10,206 bases of DNA, from positions 1 through 10,206 of the forward strand of contig JAJTBM010000072.1 in assembly GCA_021286885.1 (NCBI GenBank). Direction: 5' to 3'. The DNA is from Rhodocyclales bacterium. Lineage in GTDB: Bacteria > Pseudomonadota > Gammaproteobacteria > Burkholderiales > Rhodocyclaceae. The notes under the pieces are model-generated. The model saw nothing but the letters and a program-made list of their open reading frames with translations, did no database searches and was not told the origin of the DNA. The position numbers and the translations under genes were made by a program. Below, piece by piece: positions 1-6,906 of the stretch (the stretch's first letter is position 1; each line of letters starts with the position of its first letter).

Positions 1-706
1 CAAGGTACGCGTGAAGGGTGACGGTTCTGGCGTGGATATTGCCAACGTCAAGATGTCCATGAACCCCTTCGACGAAATCGCCGTGGAAGAAGCGGTCCGC
101 CTCAAGGAAGCCGGCGTGGCAACCGAGGTGGTGGCCGTGTCCTGCGGCGTGGGAGCCTGCCAGGAAACCCTCCGCACCGCGATGGCCCTCGGGGCCGACC
201 GGGGCATCCTGGTTGAAACCGACGTGGAACTCCAGCCCCTGGCCGTGGCCAAGCTGCTGAAGGCCCTGGCCGACAAGGAAGCCCCCCAGCTGGTGATCCT
301 CGGCAAGCAGGCCATCGACGACGATTCCAACCAGACGGGCCAGATGTTCTCGGCCCTGATGGGCTGGCCCCAGGCCACCTTCGCTTCCAAGCTTACTGTG
401 GCTGACGGCAAGGCGAACGTGACCCGCGAAATCGACGGCGGCCTCGAAACCCTGCAAGTGGCCCTGCCGGCGGTGATTACCACCGACCTGCGCCTCAACG
501 AGCCCCGCTACGCCACCCTGCCCAACATCATGAAGGCCAAGAAGAAGCCGCTTGAAAACATCAAGCCGGCGGATCTGGGCGTGGATGTGAGCCCCCGCCT
601 CACCACCCTCAAGGTGGAAGAGCCGGCCAAGCGCGGCGCTGGCGTGATCGTGGCTGACGTGGCTCAGCTGGTGGAAAAACTCAAGAACGAAGCAAAGGTG
701 CTGTAA
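1..706 (+). CDS. etfB: Electron transfer flavoprotein subunit beta (5' end outside the window)
   Basis: EtfB is the AMP-binding subunit of the soluble EtfAB heterodimer, which takes electrons from acyl-CoA dehydrogenases and passes them to ETF:ubiquinone oxidoreductase. The reading frame is open from base 2 (K-V-R-V-K) with no stop before it. The family normally begins about 15 residues earlier, so the gene is cut by the window edge and the GTG at 11 is an internal valine, not the start. Visible family hallmarks are [20 protein letters not shown] near the start, [14 protein letters not shown] in the nucleotide-binding loop, and the EtfB signature around [10 protein letters not shown]...[12 protein letters not shown]. 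The C-terminal tail [11 protein letters not shown] and the following helix are also typical. About 234 residues are present, which with the missing start fits the usual length of about 249. The stop codon TAA shares its last A with the ATG of etfA, implying translational coupling. Confidence 0.96.
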   Translation, partial: KVRVKGDGSGVDIANVKMSMNPFDEIAVEEAVRLKEAGVATEVVAVSCGVGACQETLRTAMALGADRGILVETDVELQPLAVAKLLKALADKEAPQLVILGKQAIDDDSNQTGQMFSALMGWPQATFASKLTVADGKANVTREIDGGLETLQVALPAVITTDLRLNEPRYATLPNIMKAKKKPLENIKPADLGVDVSPRLTTLKVEEPAKRGAGVIVADVAQLVEKLKNEAKVL

Positions 707-1650
707 TGACGATCCTGGTGATTGCCGAGCACGATAACGCCGGCCTGAAGGCCGCAAGCCTGAATACCATTGCCGCCGCTGCCCGCATCGGTGGCGAGAT
801 TGCCGTCCTCGTGGCCGGCCACAATGCCCAGGGCGCCGCCCAGGCGGCTGCCGCCGTGCCGGGCGTGGCCAAGGTGCTGCTGGCCGACGGCCCGGCCCTG
901 GCCGATCAGACCGCCGAAAACCTCACCAGCCAGATCCTGGCCCTGGTGACGGCTGCGGGGGGCTCCATCAGCCACGTGCTGGCCCCGGCCACCACCTTCG
1001 GCAAGAACGTGCTGCCCCGCGTGGCGGCGCTGCTGGATGTGGCCCAGATCTCCGAAATCAGCGGGGTCGAATCCGCCGATACCTTCGTGCGCCCGATCTA
1101 CGCCGGCAATGCGCTGGCTACCGTGAAGAGCTCCGATCCGGTCAAGGTCATCACCGTGCGGACCACCGCGTTTGATGCGGTGCCCGCCCAAGGCGGCAGC
1201 GCTGCCATTGAAAACGTGGCTGCTGTGGCCGATGCGGGTTTGTCCCGTCTGGTGAGCCGTGAGCTGACCACCTCCGCCCGCCCCGAGCTGGGCGCCGCCA
1301 AGATCATCGTGTCTGGTGGTCGCGGTGTGGGGAACGGTGAAAACTATCAGGCCCTGCTGGAGCCCCTGGCCGATAAGATCGGCGCCGCGCTGGGTGCATC
1401 CCGCGCTGCGGTGGATGCGGGCTTTGTGCCCAACGACTATCAAGTTGGCCAGACCGGCAAGGTGGTGGCCCCCCAGCTCTACATCGCCGTGGGCATTTCC
1501 GGTGCGATCCAGCATCTGGCCGGGATGAAAGACTCCAAGGTGATCGTCGCCATCAACAAAGACCCGGAAGCCCCCATCTTCCAGGTGGCCGACTACGGCC
1601 TCGTGGCTGACCTGTTCGAGGCCGTCCCGGCCCTCACCGCAGCCCTCTGA
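706..1650 (+). CDS. etfA: Electron transfer flavoprotein subunit alpha
   Basis: EtfA is the FAD-binding subunit of the electron transfer flavoprotein. The 314-residue length is normal for the family. The N-terminal half (about 1-190) is the Rossmann-like ETF domain, starting [15 protein letters not shown]. The C-terminal FAD domain carries [12 protein letters not shown] from residue 203 and the EtfA signature [13 protein letters not shown] at 258-270, followed by AGM and the [20 protein letters not shown] motif that closes the FAD site. The ATG overlaps the etfB stop by one base (TAATG), so the start is set by coupling and no separate ribosome site is needed. With etfB and the dehydrogenase at 2405 it forms an acyl-CoA oxidation module. 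This is the housekeeping type of EtfA: no ferredoxin domain or other extension suggesting a bifurcating or FixB-type role is seen. Confidence 0.97.
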   Translation: MTILVIAEHDNAGLKAASLNTIAAAARIGGEIAVLVAGHNAQGAAQAAAAVPGVAKVLLADGPALADQTAENLTSQILALVTAAGGSISHVLAPATTFGKNVLPRVAALLDVAQISEISGVESADTFVRPIYAGNALATVKSSDPVKVITVRTTAFDAVPAQGGSAAIENVAAVADAGLSRLVSRELTTSARPELGAAKIIVSGGRGVGNGENYQALLEPLADKIGAALGASRAAVDAGFVPNDYQVGQTGKVVAPQLYIAVGISGAIQHLAGMKDSKVIVAINKDPEAPIFQVADYGLVADLFEAVPALTAAL

Positions 1651-1680
1651 AGCACCTAGGGTCACGGTCAAGGGCGCATC

Positions 1681-2346
1681 ATGAACCTGACGGCGGAACT
1701 CTTCCCCCTGGCCTGGCACCTGGCGGCCGTGCTGGGGAGCGTGGGGGCCGCCGTCTGGGTTGGCTGGACCGCCCCCTGGCGGCGTCTGGCGGATGAGCAC
1801 CAGCTCCACGCCGTTCTGGCCGCCGCCGTGGCCCTTACCCTGCTCTGGAGCATGAAGGCCGGGGTCTATCCCGGCCTCAATCTCCATCTGCTCGGTGCGA
1901 TGGCCTGCACCCTGATCTTCGGGCCCCAGCTCGCGCTGCTGGTGCTTGCCCTGGCCCTGGCGGGCGTTACCCTCAACGGGAGCCTGGCCTGGGATGCCTA
2001 CGCCGTCAATTTTCTGCTGATGGCGGTTTTTCCGGTATTCATCGGGCGCGCCTTCTTCCGCCTGATGGAGCATCGACTGCCCCATCACTTCTTCGTCTAC
2101 ATCTTCATCAACGCTTTCATCGGCGCAGCCTTTGTCGTCCTGTGCGAGGGCGCCCTGGCTTCGTTGTGCCTGTACACCGCTGGAGCTTACCCGGCGGAGT
2201 TGCTGCTGTCCGACTATCTGCCGTTCTTCCTGCTGCTCGGTTTTTCCGAGGCCTGGATCTCCGGCATGGTGCTTACCGTCCTGGTGGTGTACTACCCGGA
2301 GTGGGTGAGCAGCTTCGATGACAGTAGTTATCTCAGCAAAAAGTAA
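1681..2346 (+). CDS. CbiM-like integral membrane protein (ECF-transporter permease homologue, orphan)
   Basis: This 221-residue, very hydrophobic protein has about six predicted membrane segments (roughly 8-28, 43-60, 68-95, 105-125, 137-165, 180-206). It resembles the CbiM/NikM substrate-binding membrane subunits of cobalt and nickel energy-coupling-factor transporters, in the divergent branch of predicted membrane proteins. The best evidence is PGLNLHLLGAM at 64-74, matching the CbiM G-x-S-x-HLLG motif whose histidine is a metal ligand (H69 here). The canonical N-terminal Met-His pair of CbiM/NikM is absent; this protein begins MNLTAELFPL. No CbiN, CbiQ or CbiO gene lies nearby. An AAGGG at 1670-1674, six bases before the ATG, supports the start. 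The gene sits 30 bases after etfA and 58 before the dehydrogenase, so it is probably co-transcribed. Function and substrate are unknown; metal transport is only an inference from homology. Confidence 0.72.
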   Translation: MNLTAELFPLAWHLAAVLGSVGAAVWVGWTAPWRRLADEHQLHAVLAAAVALTLLWSMKAGVYPGLNLHLLGAMACTLIFGPQLALLVLALALAGVTLNGSLAWDAYAVNFLLMAVFPVFIGRAFFRLMEHRLPHHFFVYIFINAFIGAAFVVLCEGALASLCLYTAGAYPAELLLSDYLPFFLLLGFSEAWISGMVLTVLVVYYPEWVSSFDDSSYLSKK

Positions 2347-2392
2347 GTGTAAGCCGCCCTCTCGGGTGCGAAAAACCTACAACAAAATCTGT

Positions 2393-2396
2393 GGAG
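2393..2396 (+). promoter_or_regulatory. Ribosome binding site of the acyl-CoA dehydrogenase
   Basis: GGAG lies eight bases before the ATG at 2405, in the A-rich stretch TGGAGAATAACCG. It fixes the start at 2405. The 58-base gap before this gene could also hold a promoter, but no convincing -35/-10 pair is seen. Confidence 0.7.
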
Positions 2397-2404
2397 AATA
2401 ACCG

Positions 2405-4201
2405 ATGAGCAGCTACAACGCCCCGATCCGGGACATGCAGTTTGTGATGAAGGAACTGGCCGGTATGGACGCCGTCGCCGCCCTGCCGGGCTGTGAAGAC
2501 GCCTCTGCCGACCTGGTGGATGCCGTTCTCGAAGAAGCCAACAAATTTGCCAGCGGCGTGCTGGCTCCCCTCAACCGGGTGGGCGACACCCAGGGTGCGC
2601 GCTGGAACGACGGCGTGGTGACCACCACCCCGGGCTGGAAAGACGCCTACACCCAGTTCGCCGAATCCGGCTGGACGGCCCTCGCCTGCGATCCCGAATA
2701 CGGCGGCCAAGGCCTGCCCAAGCTGGTGGCCACCGCCGTGATGGAAATGTGGAAGTCGGCCAATATGGCCTTCTCCCTGTGCCCCATGCTGACCTCCGGC
2801 GCCATTGAGGCCCTGATGCTGCGCGGCTCCGACGCGCAGAAAAACGCCTATCTGCCCAAGATGGTGAGCGGCGAGTGGACCGGCACCATGAACCTCACCG
2901 AGCCGGCTGCCGGCTCCGATCTGGCTGCCGTGCGCACCCGCGCCGAACCCCAGGGCGATGGCACCTACAAGATTTTCGGTCAGAAGATCTTCATCACCTA
3001 TGGTGAGCACGACATGACCGACAACATCATCCACCTGGTGCTGGCCCGTCTGCCGGACGCACCGGAAGGGGTGAAGGGGATCTCCCTGTTCGTGGTGCCC
3101 AAGTTCCTGCTGAACGCCGACGGCACCCCGGGCGAGCGCAACGACGTGCATTGCGTTTCCATCGAGCACAAGCTGGGCATCCACGGCAGCCCCACCGCCG
3201 TGCTGGCCTTCGGTGACCAGGGCGGCGCCATTGGCACCCTGATCGGCGAGCCCAACCGGGGTCTGGAGTACATGTTCATCATGATGAACGAAGCCCGCTT
3301 CGCCGTCGGGATGGAAGGTCTGGCCCTCTCCGAGCGCGCCTACCAGCAGGCCCTGGCCTACGCCAAGGACCGCGTGCAGGGTACCGAAGCCGGCGTGCGC
3401 GGCGGCCCCAAGGTCAGCATCATCCGCCACGCGGACGTGCGCCGCATGCTGATGAGCATGAAGTCCCAGATCGAAGCCCAGCGCGCCCTGGCCCACGTGG
3501 TGGCGGCCGCCTTCGACTTCGCTCACAAGCACCCGGATGCAGACGAGCGCGCCCGCAATCAGGCCTTTGTGGATCTGATGATTCCGGTGGTCAAGGGCTG
3601 GTTTACCGAGAGCTCGATTGAAATCACCTCCACTGGCGTGCAGGTGCACGGCGGCATGGGCTTCATCGAAGAAACCGGCGCGGCCCAGCACTTCCGCGAT
3701 GCCCGGATCACCGCCATTTACGAAGGCACCACCGCGATCCAAGCGAATGACCTCATTGGCCGCAAGATCGCCAAGGAGGGCGGTGCCACCGTCAAGGCGC
3801 TGCTGGCCGACATCCGCGAACTGGACAGCCAGCTCGCCGCCGCTACGGCGCCCGAGTTTGCCGCGATCCGTACCGCTCTGAGCGCTGGCGTGAAGGCTGT
3901 GGATGAGGCCGTTGCCTACATCGTCGCCACCTTCGGCACCGACATCAAGGCCGCCTCCGTGGGTTCGGTGCCCTTCCTCAAGCTGCTGGGCATCGTGGCC
4001 GGTGGCTGGCAAATGGCCCGCGCCGCCCTGGTGTCGGCCCAGCGCCTGGCCGAAGGGCAGGGCGATGCCAGCTTCTACCAGGCCAAGATCGTCACCGCAC
4101 GCTTCTACGCCGACCACGTGCTGTCCCAGGCTTCCGGCCTGGCCTACACCGTGGTGAATGGCGCGGCTGGCGCGCTGGATCTGGCCGAAGACCAGTTCTA
4201 A
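2405..4201 (+). CDS. Acyl-CoA dehydrogenase, long form with C-terminal extension (DmdC-like family)
   Basis: This FAD flavoprotein oxidises an acyl-CoA to the trans-2-enoyl-CoA and hands electrons to EtfAB. At 598 residues it belongs to the long class of about 590-600, having a short N-terminal extension (about 1-40), the three standard acyl-CoA dehydrogenase domains (about 75-450) and an extra C-terminal helical domain (about 465-590) ending VNGAAGALDLAEDQF. Visible motifs are DPEYGGQGLP, the FAD/substrate signature GTMNLTEPAAGSDL from residue 160, KIFITYGEHD, and VQVHGGMGFIEETGAAQHFRDARI. AIYEGTTAIQANDLIGRK carries E440, the expected catalytic base. Database names for this class include 3-methylmercaptopropionyl-CoA dehydrogenase, but such names are often transferred without proof; the substrate here is undetermined and a medium- or long-chain acyl-CoA is equally likely. 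It lies downstream of etfBA on the same strand, with one small gene between, and is closed by the terminator at 4280. Confidence 0.93.
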   Translation: MSSYNAPIRDMQFVMKELAGMDAVAALPGCEDASADLVDAVLEEANKFASGVLAPLNRVGDTQGARWNDGVVTTTPGWKDAYTQFAESGWTALACDPEYGGQGLPKLVATAVMEMWKSANMAFSLCPMLTSGAIEALMLRGSDAQKNAYLPKMVSGEWTGTMNLTEPAAGSDLAAVRTRAEPQGDGTYKIFGQKIFITYGEHDMTDNIIHLVLARLPDAPEGVKGISLFVVPKFLLNADGTPGERNDVHCVSIEHKLGIHGSPTAVLAFGDQGGAIGTLIGEPNRGLEYMFIMMNEARFAVGMEGLALSERAYQQALAYAKDRVQGTEAGVRGGPKVSIIRHADVRRMLMSMKSQIEAQRALAHVVAAAFDFAHKHPDADERARNQAFVDLMIPVVKGWFTESSIEITSTGVQVHGGMGFIEETGAAQHFRDARITAIYEGTTAIQANDLIGRKIAKEGGATVKALLADIRELDSQLAAATAPEFAAIRTALSAGVKAVDEAVAYIVATFGTDIKAASVGSVPFLKLLGIVAGGWQMARAALVSAQRLAEGQGDASFYQAKIVTARFYADHVLSQASGLAYTVVNGAAGALDLAEDQF

Positions 4202-4207
4202 GCCTCG

Positions 4208-4254
4208 GTAGGGGCGTAAGGCTCAGCGCCCAGGGCGCTGGGCACCTGCCCTAC
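4208..4254. repeat. Nested inverted repeat, possible dispersed palindromic element
   Basis: The inner hairpin at 4221-4243 pairs GCTCAGCGCC with GGCGCTGGGC (ten pairs including one G-T wobble) around a CAG loop. An outer arm GTAGGG (4208-4213) pairs with CCCTAC (4249-4254). No T-run follows, so it does not look like an intrinsic terminator. It begins seven bases after the dehydrogenase stop. Its form resembles the small palindromic repeats scattered between genes in many proteobacteria; a single copy in this window cannot prove that. Confidence 0.5.
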
Positions 4255-4279
4255 TTCACGGCCCTATTTGAGCCTTAAA

Positions 4280-4315
4280 CACCCAGCCCCTGCATGTCGG
4301 GGGCTGGGTGCTTTT
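4280..4315 (+). terminator. Rho-independent terminator of the acyl-CoA dehydrogenase operon
   Basis: CACCCAGCCCC (4280-4290) pairs perfectly over 11 bases with GGGGCTGGGTG (4300-4310) around a nine-base loop. CTTTTG follows at once on the + strand. The stem is GC-rich and stable, although the T-tract is short (four). It lies 78 bases after the dehydrogenase stop and 83 bases before the end of the convergent small gene, where a terminator is expected. On the minus strand AAA precedes the stem in mirrored position, so weak activity for the opposing transcript is possible. Confidence 0.85.
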
Positions 4316-4337
4316 GTGGTTTCGGATTGTGAGTGCC

Positions 4338-4394
4338 ACCTGAGGCTATTGGGTTTTCAAGCGCGAAGCGCCGAAAAAAGCTTAATGCTCAGGT
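4338..4394 (-). repeat. Nested imperfect inverted repeat just past the Kazal-like gene
   Basis: ACCTGAG (4338-4344) pairs with CTCAGGT (4388-4394). Inside it TTTTC (4354-4358) pairs with GAAAA (4373-4377), enclosing GCGC-GAA-GCGC. The structure starts four bases beyond the TAA of the minus-strand gene (4398), so it would lie in that transcript's 3' end. It could act as a terminator or RNA-stabilising hairpin, but no clear U-tract follows on the minus strand, so the role is uncertain. Confidence 0.4.
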
Positions 4395-4397
4395 CGC

Positions 4398-4682
4398 TTA
4401 TTTTGGGCTGACTACCACCTGCCCAGCCGCCGCCGCTGCGCAGCGGTTGGAGTAGGTCTTGCCGTTACAGGCTTTCACCGGAGCGAAGTCTTGGGTGCAC
4501 ATCTCGGGCTTGGGAGCGCATTGGCCGGGGATGGTTTTGCCGTCGGGGCAGCGGTGGCCGGTGTCGCAGAACTGGTTCTTGGGGCATTGGCTGTCGCTGG
4601 TGCAGGTGGCTGCCTGGGCGAAGGGGCTGGCGAGGGCGAGGAGCAGGGCGCTGCGGGTGAGTAGGGTGTTCAGCATCGACAT
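4398..4682 (-). CDS. Small secreted cysteine-rich protein with Kazal-type protease-inhibitor-like domain
   Basis: This 94-residue protein has a signal peptide (about 1-24, hydrophobic core ALLLALASPF, likely cut after AQA), so it should be exported. The mature part has eight cysteines, at 27, 33, 39, 45, 55, 62, 72 and 81. Residues 62-87 look like a Kazal domain: CTQDFAPVKAC, then NGKTYSNRC and an alanine-rich helix ending AAG. The first half (C27-C55: CTSDSQCPKNQFC, then HRCPDG) is a separate short disulfide-rich module. The first methionine was chosen because GGAG lies six bases upstream; the reading frame extends 30 codons further, but that part is non-hydrophobic and would bury the signal peptide. 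The likely role is inhibition of serine proteases or another extracytoplasmic binding job; this is inferred from the fold motif only. It converges on the dehydrogenase operon and diverges from the TonB receptor, with no evident functional link to either. Confidence 0.75.
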   Translation of the reverse strand: MSMLNTLLTRSALLLALASPFAQAATCTSDSQCPKNQFCDTGHRCPDGKTIPGQCAPKPEMCTQDFAPVKACNGKTYSNRCAAAAAGQVVVSPK

Positions 4683-4688
4683 GGTGTT

Positions 4689-4692
4689 CTCC
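4689..4692 (-). promoter_or_regulatory. Ribosome binding site of the Kazal-like gene
   Basis: On the minus strand GGAG is followed by AACACC and then ATG (4682-4680), a six-base spacer. The next in-frame ATG, two codons later, would have a 12-base spacer. This selects the 94-residue form with a start directly before the signal peptide. Confidence 0.65.
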
Positions 4693-4700
4693 GGTGTTTG

Positions 4701-4733
4701 TTGAAGTTTGAAGTGTGTCTGGAGTGGTGTCTG
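4701..4733. repeat. Short direct repeats upstream of the Kazal-like gene
   Basis: TTGAAGT occurs twice in tandem (4701-4707 and 4708-4714). GTGTCTG then occurs twice, 12 bases apart (4715-4721 and 4727-4733). Together they fill 33 bases in the leader or promoter of the minus-strand gene. They may be binding half-sites or simple slippage products; nothing else supports a function. Confidence 0.4.
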
Positions 4734-4858
4734 ACCTTGGTCTGCAACAGGTGTGGCGGCAGGCTGCGGCATAGTGTCGCACTTGCCCGCTTCTGGCGCC
4801 GGATCAAGGTTTTGCGGGATATTTCCTTGGTAAAGTGCGCGCCCGTTCTGCCCCTGTC

Positions 4859-4863
4859 AAGGA
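4859..4863 (+). promoter_or_regulatory. Ribosome binding site deciding a GTG start for the TonB receptor
   Basis: AAGGA ends seven bases before GTG at 4871. Starting here places a positively charged, then hydrophobic signal peptide exactly at the N-terminus. The alternative GTG at 4835 has no such site and would add 12 polar residues in front of the signal. Confidence 0.7.
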
Positions 4864-4870
4864 TGCCATC

Positions 4871-6901
4871 GTGAATTTCAGACTTCATCCCCTGGTTGTG
4901 TTGCTGGCCTGTATGTATGTGCCCGGAGCCCGGGCGGGTGACGCGGGGCCGACGGCCCTGGTCTTGGGGGAAGTGCAGGTGCAGGAAAGCGCCGTGGGCC
5001 CCCTGGAGCCTCGCCAGGTGCTGACGTCGGTGGATGTGTTGTCCACCGAGCGCATCGCCCGCTTGCCGGTGGCCAATAACTGGGAGCTGTTCGGGCAGGT
5101 GCCCGGCGTGATGCTGACCCAGTTCAACCAGGGCAGCACCTCGGGCAAGTTCTCCATGCGGGGCTTTAACGGGGAAGGGGAGATCAACGCGGTCAAGCTG
5201 CTGATTGACGGGGTTCCGTCCAATAGCAACGACGGCAACATGCCGTATATCGATCTGGTGCCGCGCCTGGATCTGGAGTCCATCGAAGTGGTGCGGGGTA
5301 CCAATGATCCCCGTTACGGGCTGCACAACATTGCTGGCAACGCCAATATGCGCACCCGGATTGGCGGCAATTATCTGCTGGGCCAGGTGAGCGGTGCCAG
5401 CGTGGCGGCCAGCGATCAGGCGGCGGGTGTGCCCACCCTGGGCCAAAAGGAAGTCCAGCTCGCCTATGGCCATGAAGAAGGCCCCCTCGCCCAGACCGGC
5501 CACGGCTACCGGGCCCATTCGAATGCCGATAGTGGCAGCTTTTCTGGGAAGTGGTTCGTGAGCCCGGGCCAGGGCGATGCGCGCATCGGCCTGATCGTGC
5601 GCCAGAGCACCGCCCGGGCGGATGAGGCGGGCTATCTGACCGGCGCCCAGGTGCGCCAGGATCCGGGCATGTCCCCCAGCTATAACCGTACCGACGAAGA
5701 CCGGCGCAGCGCCGGCCAATACGCCCTGCAGGCCGAATCGGCCCTGGGGGCGGCCTGGTATGGCACCGCCCAGCTTTACCTGAACACCCTGCAGGATCGG
5801 CGCTTTGTGCGCTATTCGGCGGCCGTCTCTCAACAGGAGCGGATTGTTAACGAAACCCATACCGGCGGCAGTGCCACCCTCACCTGGCGGGCGGGGGCCA
5901 CGCCCTGGGGAGATCTGGCGGTAACGGGCGGAGTGGATGCCGAGCATCAGGACAACCGCAGCCAGCGTTACACCACCATTGAGCAACTGCGCCAGAGCCA
6001 GACCCGCAATCAGGCGTTCAGCCTGGATACGACGGGCGCCTATGTGCAGGCCCAGTGGAAGCCCCTGGCGGCCCTCAGCATCACCCCGGCCTATCGGGTG
6101 GATCGCATCGACGGCAGCTATACCAATCTGCTCAATGGCAAGACCTATGCGGTAAACGATTACGGCAACATTCTGCAGCCCAAGCTTTCGGCGGTGTATG
6201 CCCTAGCGCCGGGCAACAGCGTGTACGCCAACTGGGGGCGCAGCTTCCAGGTGGGCGTGGGGACGGCCTCTTACAAGGTCAACCAGACCAGCGACCTGAG
6301 CCCCTCCATCAACGAAGGGCTGGAGCTGGGTCTGCGCTTCAAGCCCCTGGGCTGGCTGGAAGGGCGGGTGGCGGTGTGGCGCCAGACGGCGTCCAACGAG
6401 GCCCGCCGCAAGCTGAACGACCCGTCCAACGATTCGGAAAACATCGGCCAGACCCGCCGGCAGGGGGTGGATGTGCAGCTCAACGCCCAGCCCACGCCCC
6501 AACTCGCCCTGTGGGTGGGGGCCGCCGTGCAGCGCTCCGAAATTCTGAAGGCCGATAGCTCCAACCCGGGCACCGAGGGCAACGAGATCGACCATGTGCC
6601 CCATCTGCTCTACAACCTGGGGGCGGATTACCGGATTGGCGATGCTTGGCGCGTGTCGGCCTGGCTCAACGGCCAGACCAGCTATTACCTGGAGCGCACC
6701 AATAGCACGGGCCGTTTTGGGGGCTATGCCCTGGCCAATCTGGCGGTGAATCGCCAGCTTACCCCGGCCCTGGGGGTGGAAGTGCAGTTGCGCAACGTGT
6801 TCGACCGTTATAGCGAATACGTCTGGTACGACGGCAGCCAGGCCCTGCACGCTCCGGGCACCCCGCGTACCCTGTACGCCAGCCTCAATCTGCGTTACTG
6901 A
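4871..6901 (+). CDS. TonB-dependent outer-membrane receptor, probable siderophore or metal-chelate uptake
   Basis: The 676-residue protein is a 22-stranded barrel receptor that imports a ligand across the outer membrane using TonB energy. A signal peptide (about 1-22, ending PGARA before GDAG) is followed by a possible TonB box at about 30-36 (LGEVQVQ). The plug domain holds LPVANNWELFGQVPGV, FSMRGFNGEGE from about residue 94, LLIDGVPSN, and IEVVRGTNDPRYGLHNIAGN at 138-157. The last motif is the family's E-V-[IV]-[KR]-G-x-x-x-x-x-Y-G element, in a variant with LHNIAGNAN. The rest is barrel strands, with the late motif LRNVFDRYSEYVWYD and an aromatic C-terminal residue (NLRY) as expected for BAM insertion. 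The length is typical of catecholate/hydroxamate-class receptors. No N-terminal signalling (FecA-type) domain and no adjacent FecI/FecR genes were seen. The ligand is unknown; an iron chelate is inferred from the PepSY gene 5 bases downstream. Confidence 0.92.
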   Translation: MNFRLHPLVVLLACMYVPGARAGDAGPTALVLGEVQVQESAVGPLEPRQVLTSVDVLSTERIARLPVANNWELFGQVPGVMLTQFNQGSTSGKFSMRGFNGEGEINAVKLLIDGVPSNSNDGNMPYIDLVPRLDLESIEVVRGTNDPRYGLHNIAGNANMRTRIGGNYLLGQVSGASVAASDQAAGVPTLGQKEVQLAYGHEEGPLAQTGHGYRAHSNADSGSFSGKWFVSPGQGDARIGLIVRQSTARADEAGYLTGAQVRQDPGMSPSYNRTDEDRRSAGQYALQAESALGAAWYGTAQLYLNTLQDRRFVRYSAAVSQQERIVNETHTGGSATLTWRAGATPWGDLAVTGGVDAEHQDNRSQRYTTIEQLRQSQTRNQAFSLDTTGAYVQAQWKPLAALSITPAYRVDRIDGSYTNLLNGKTYAVNDYGNILQPKLSAVYALAPGNSVYANWGRSFQVGVGTASYKVNQTSDLSPSINEGLELGLRFKPLGWLEGRVAVWRQTASNEARRKLNDPSNDSENIGQTRRQGVDVQLNAQPTPQLALWVGAAVQRSEILKADSSNPGTEGNEIDHVPHLLYNLGADYRIGDAWRVSAWLNGQTSYYLERTNSTGRFGGYALANLAVNRQLTPALGVEVQLRNVFDRYSEYVWYDGSQALHAPGTPRTLYASLNLRY

Positions 6902-6906
6902 TCAGC

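Larger units (their letters stand above)
4683..4870. promoter_or_regulatory. Divergent promoter region between the Kazal-like gene and the TonB receptor
   Basis: This 188-base gap must hold the 5' signals of both diverging genes. For the receptor, TAAAGT at 4831-4836 is a possible -10 box about 35 bases before the start codon, but no good -35 box precedes it. CAAGG (4805-4809) and CCTTG (4825-4829) form a short inverted repeat just upstream and could be an operator. No recognisable Fur box (GATAATGATAATCATTATC-like) was found by eye. No convincing -35/-10 pair was seen for the minus-strand gene. Confidence 0.35.

Noticed and set aside
11..13. GTG as the start codon of etfB
   Set aside because: The frame is open to the window edge and the residues before it (K-V-R) match the family, which starts about 15 residues further upstream.
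664..2088. 474-codon minus-strand open frame over etfA and the CbiM-like gene
   Set aside because: It crosses two recognisable + strand genes and their gap and has the same low-complexity His/Gly composition; no ribosome site or homology-like motif was seen.
2333..4117. 594-codon open frame on the minus strand opposite the acyl-CoA dehydrogenase
   Set aside because: It is rich in His, Gly, Gln and Arg with no domain logic, as expected for the complement of a GC-rich gene. The + strand encodes a clear enzyme over its whole length.
4683..4772. 30-codon N-terminal extension of the Kazal-like protein
   Set aside because: It lacks a ribosome site, is polar, and would place the signal peptide inside the protein; the ATG at 4682 has GGAG at good spacing.
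4683..4870. Fur box upstream of the TonB receptor
   Set aside because: No stretch resembles the 19-base consensus well enough; iron regulation is expected from function but not shown by the sequence.
4904..4912. LLAC in the receptor signal peptide as a lipoprotein box
   Set aside because: The cysteine lies inside the hydrophobic core, and a normal signal peptidase I site (ARA before GDAG) follows. TonB receptors are not usually lipoproteins.
4670..5986. 438-codon minus-strand open frame entering from the TonB receptor into the Kazal-like gene region
   Set aside because: It overlaps the receptor in antisense and shows no protein-like motifs; the upstream part lies across the divergent promoter region.
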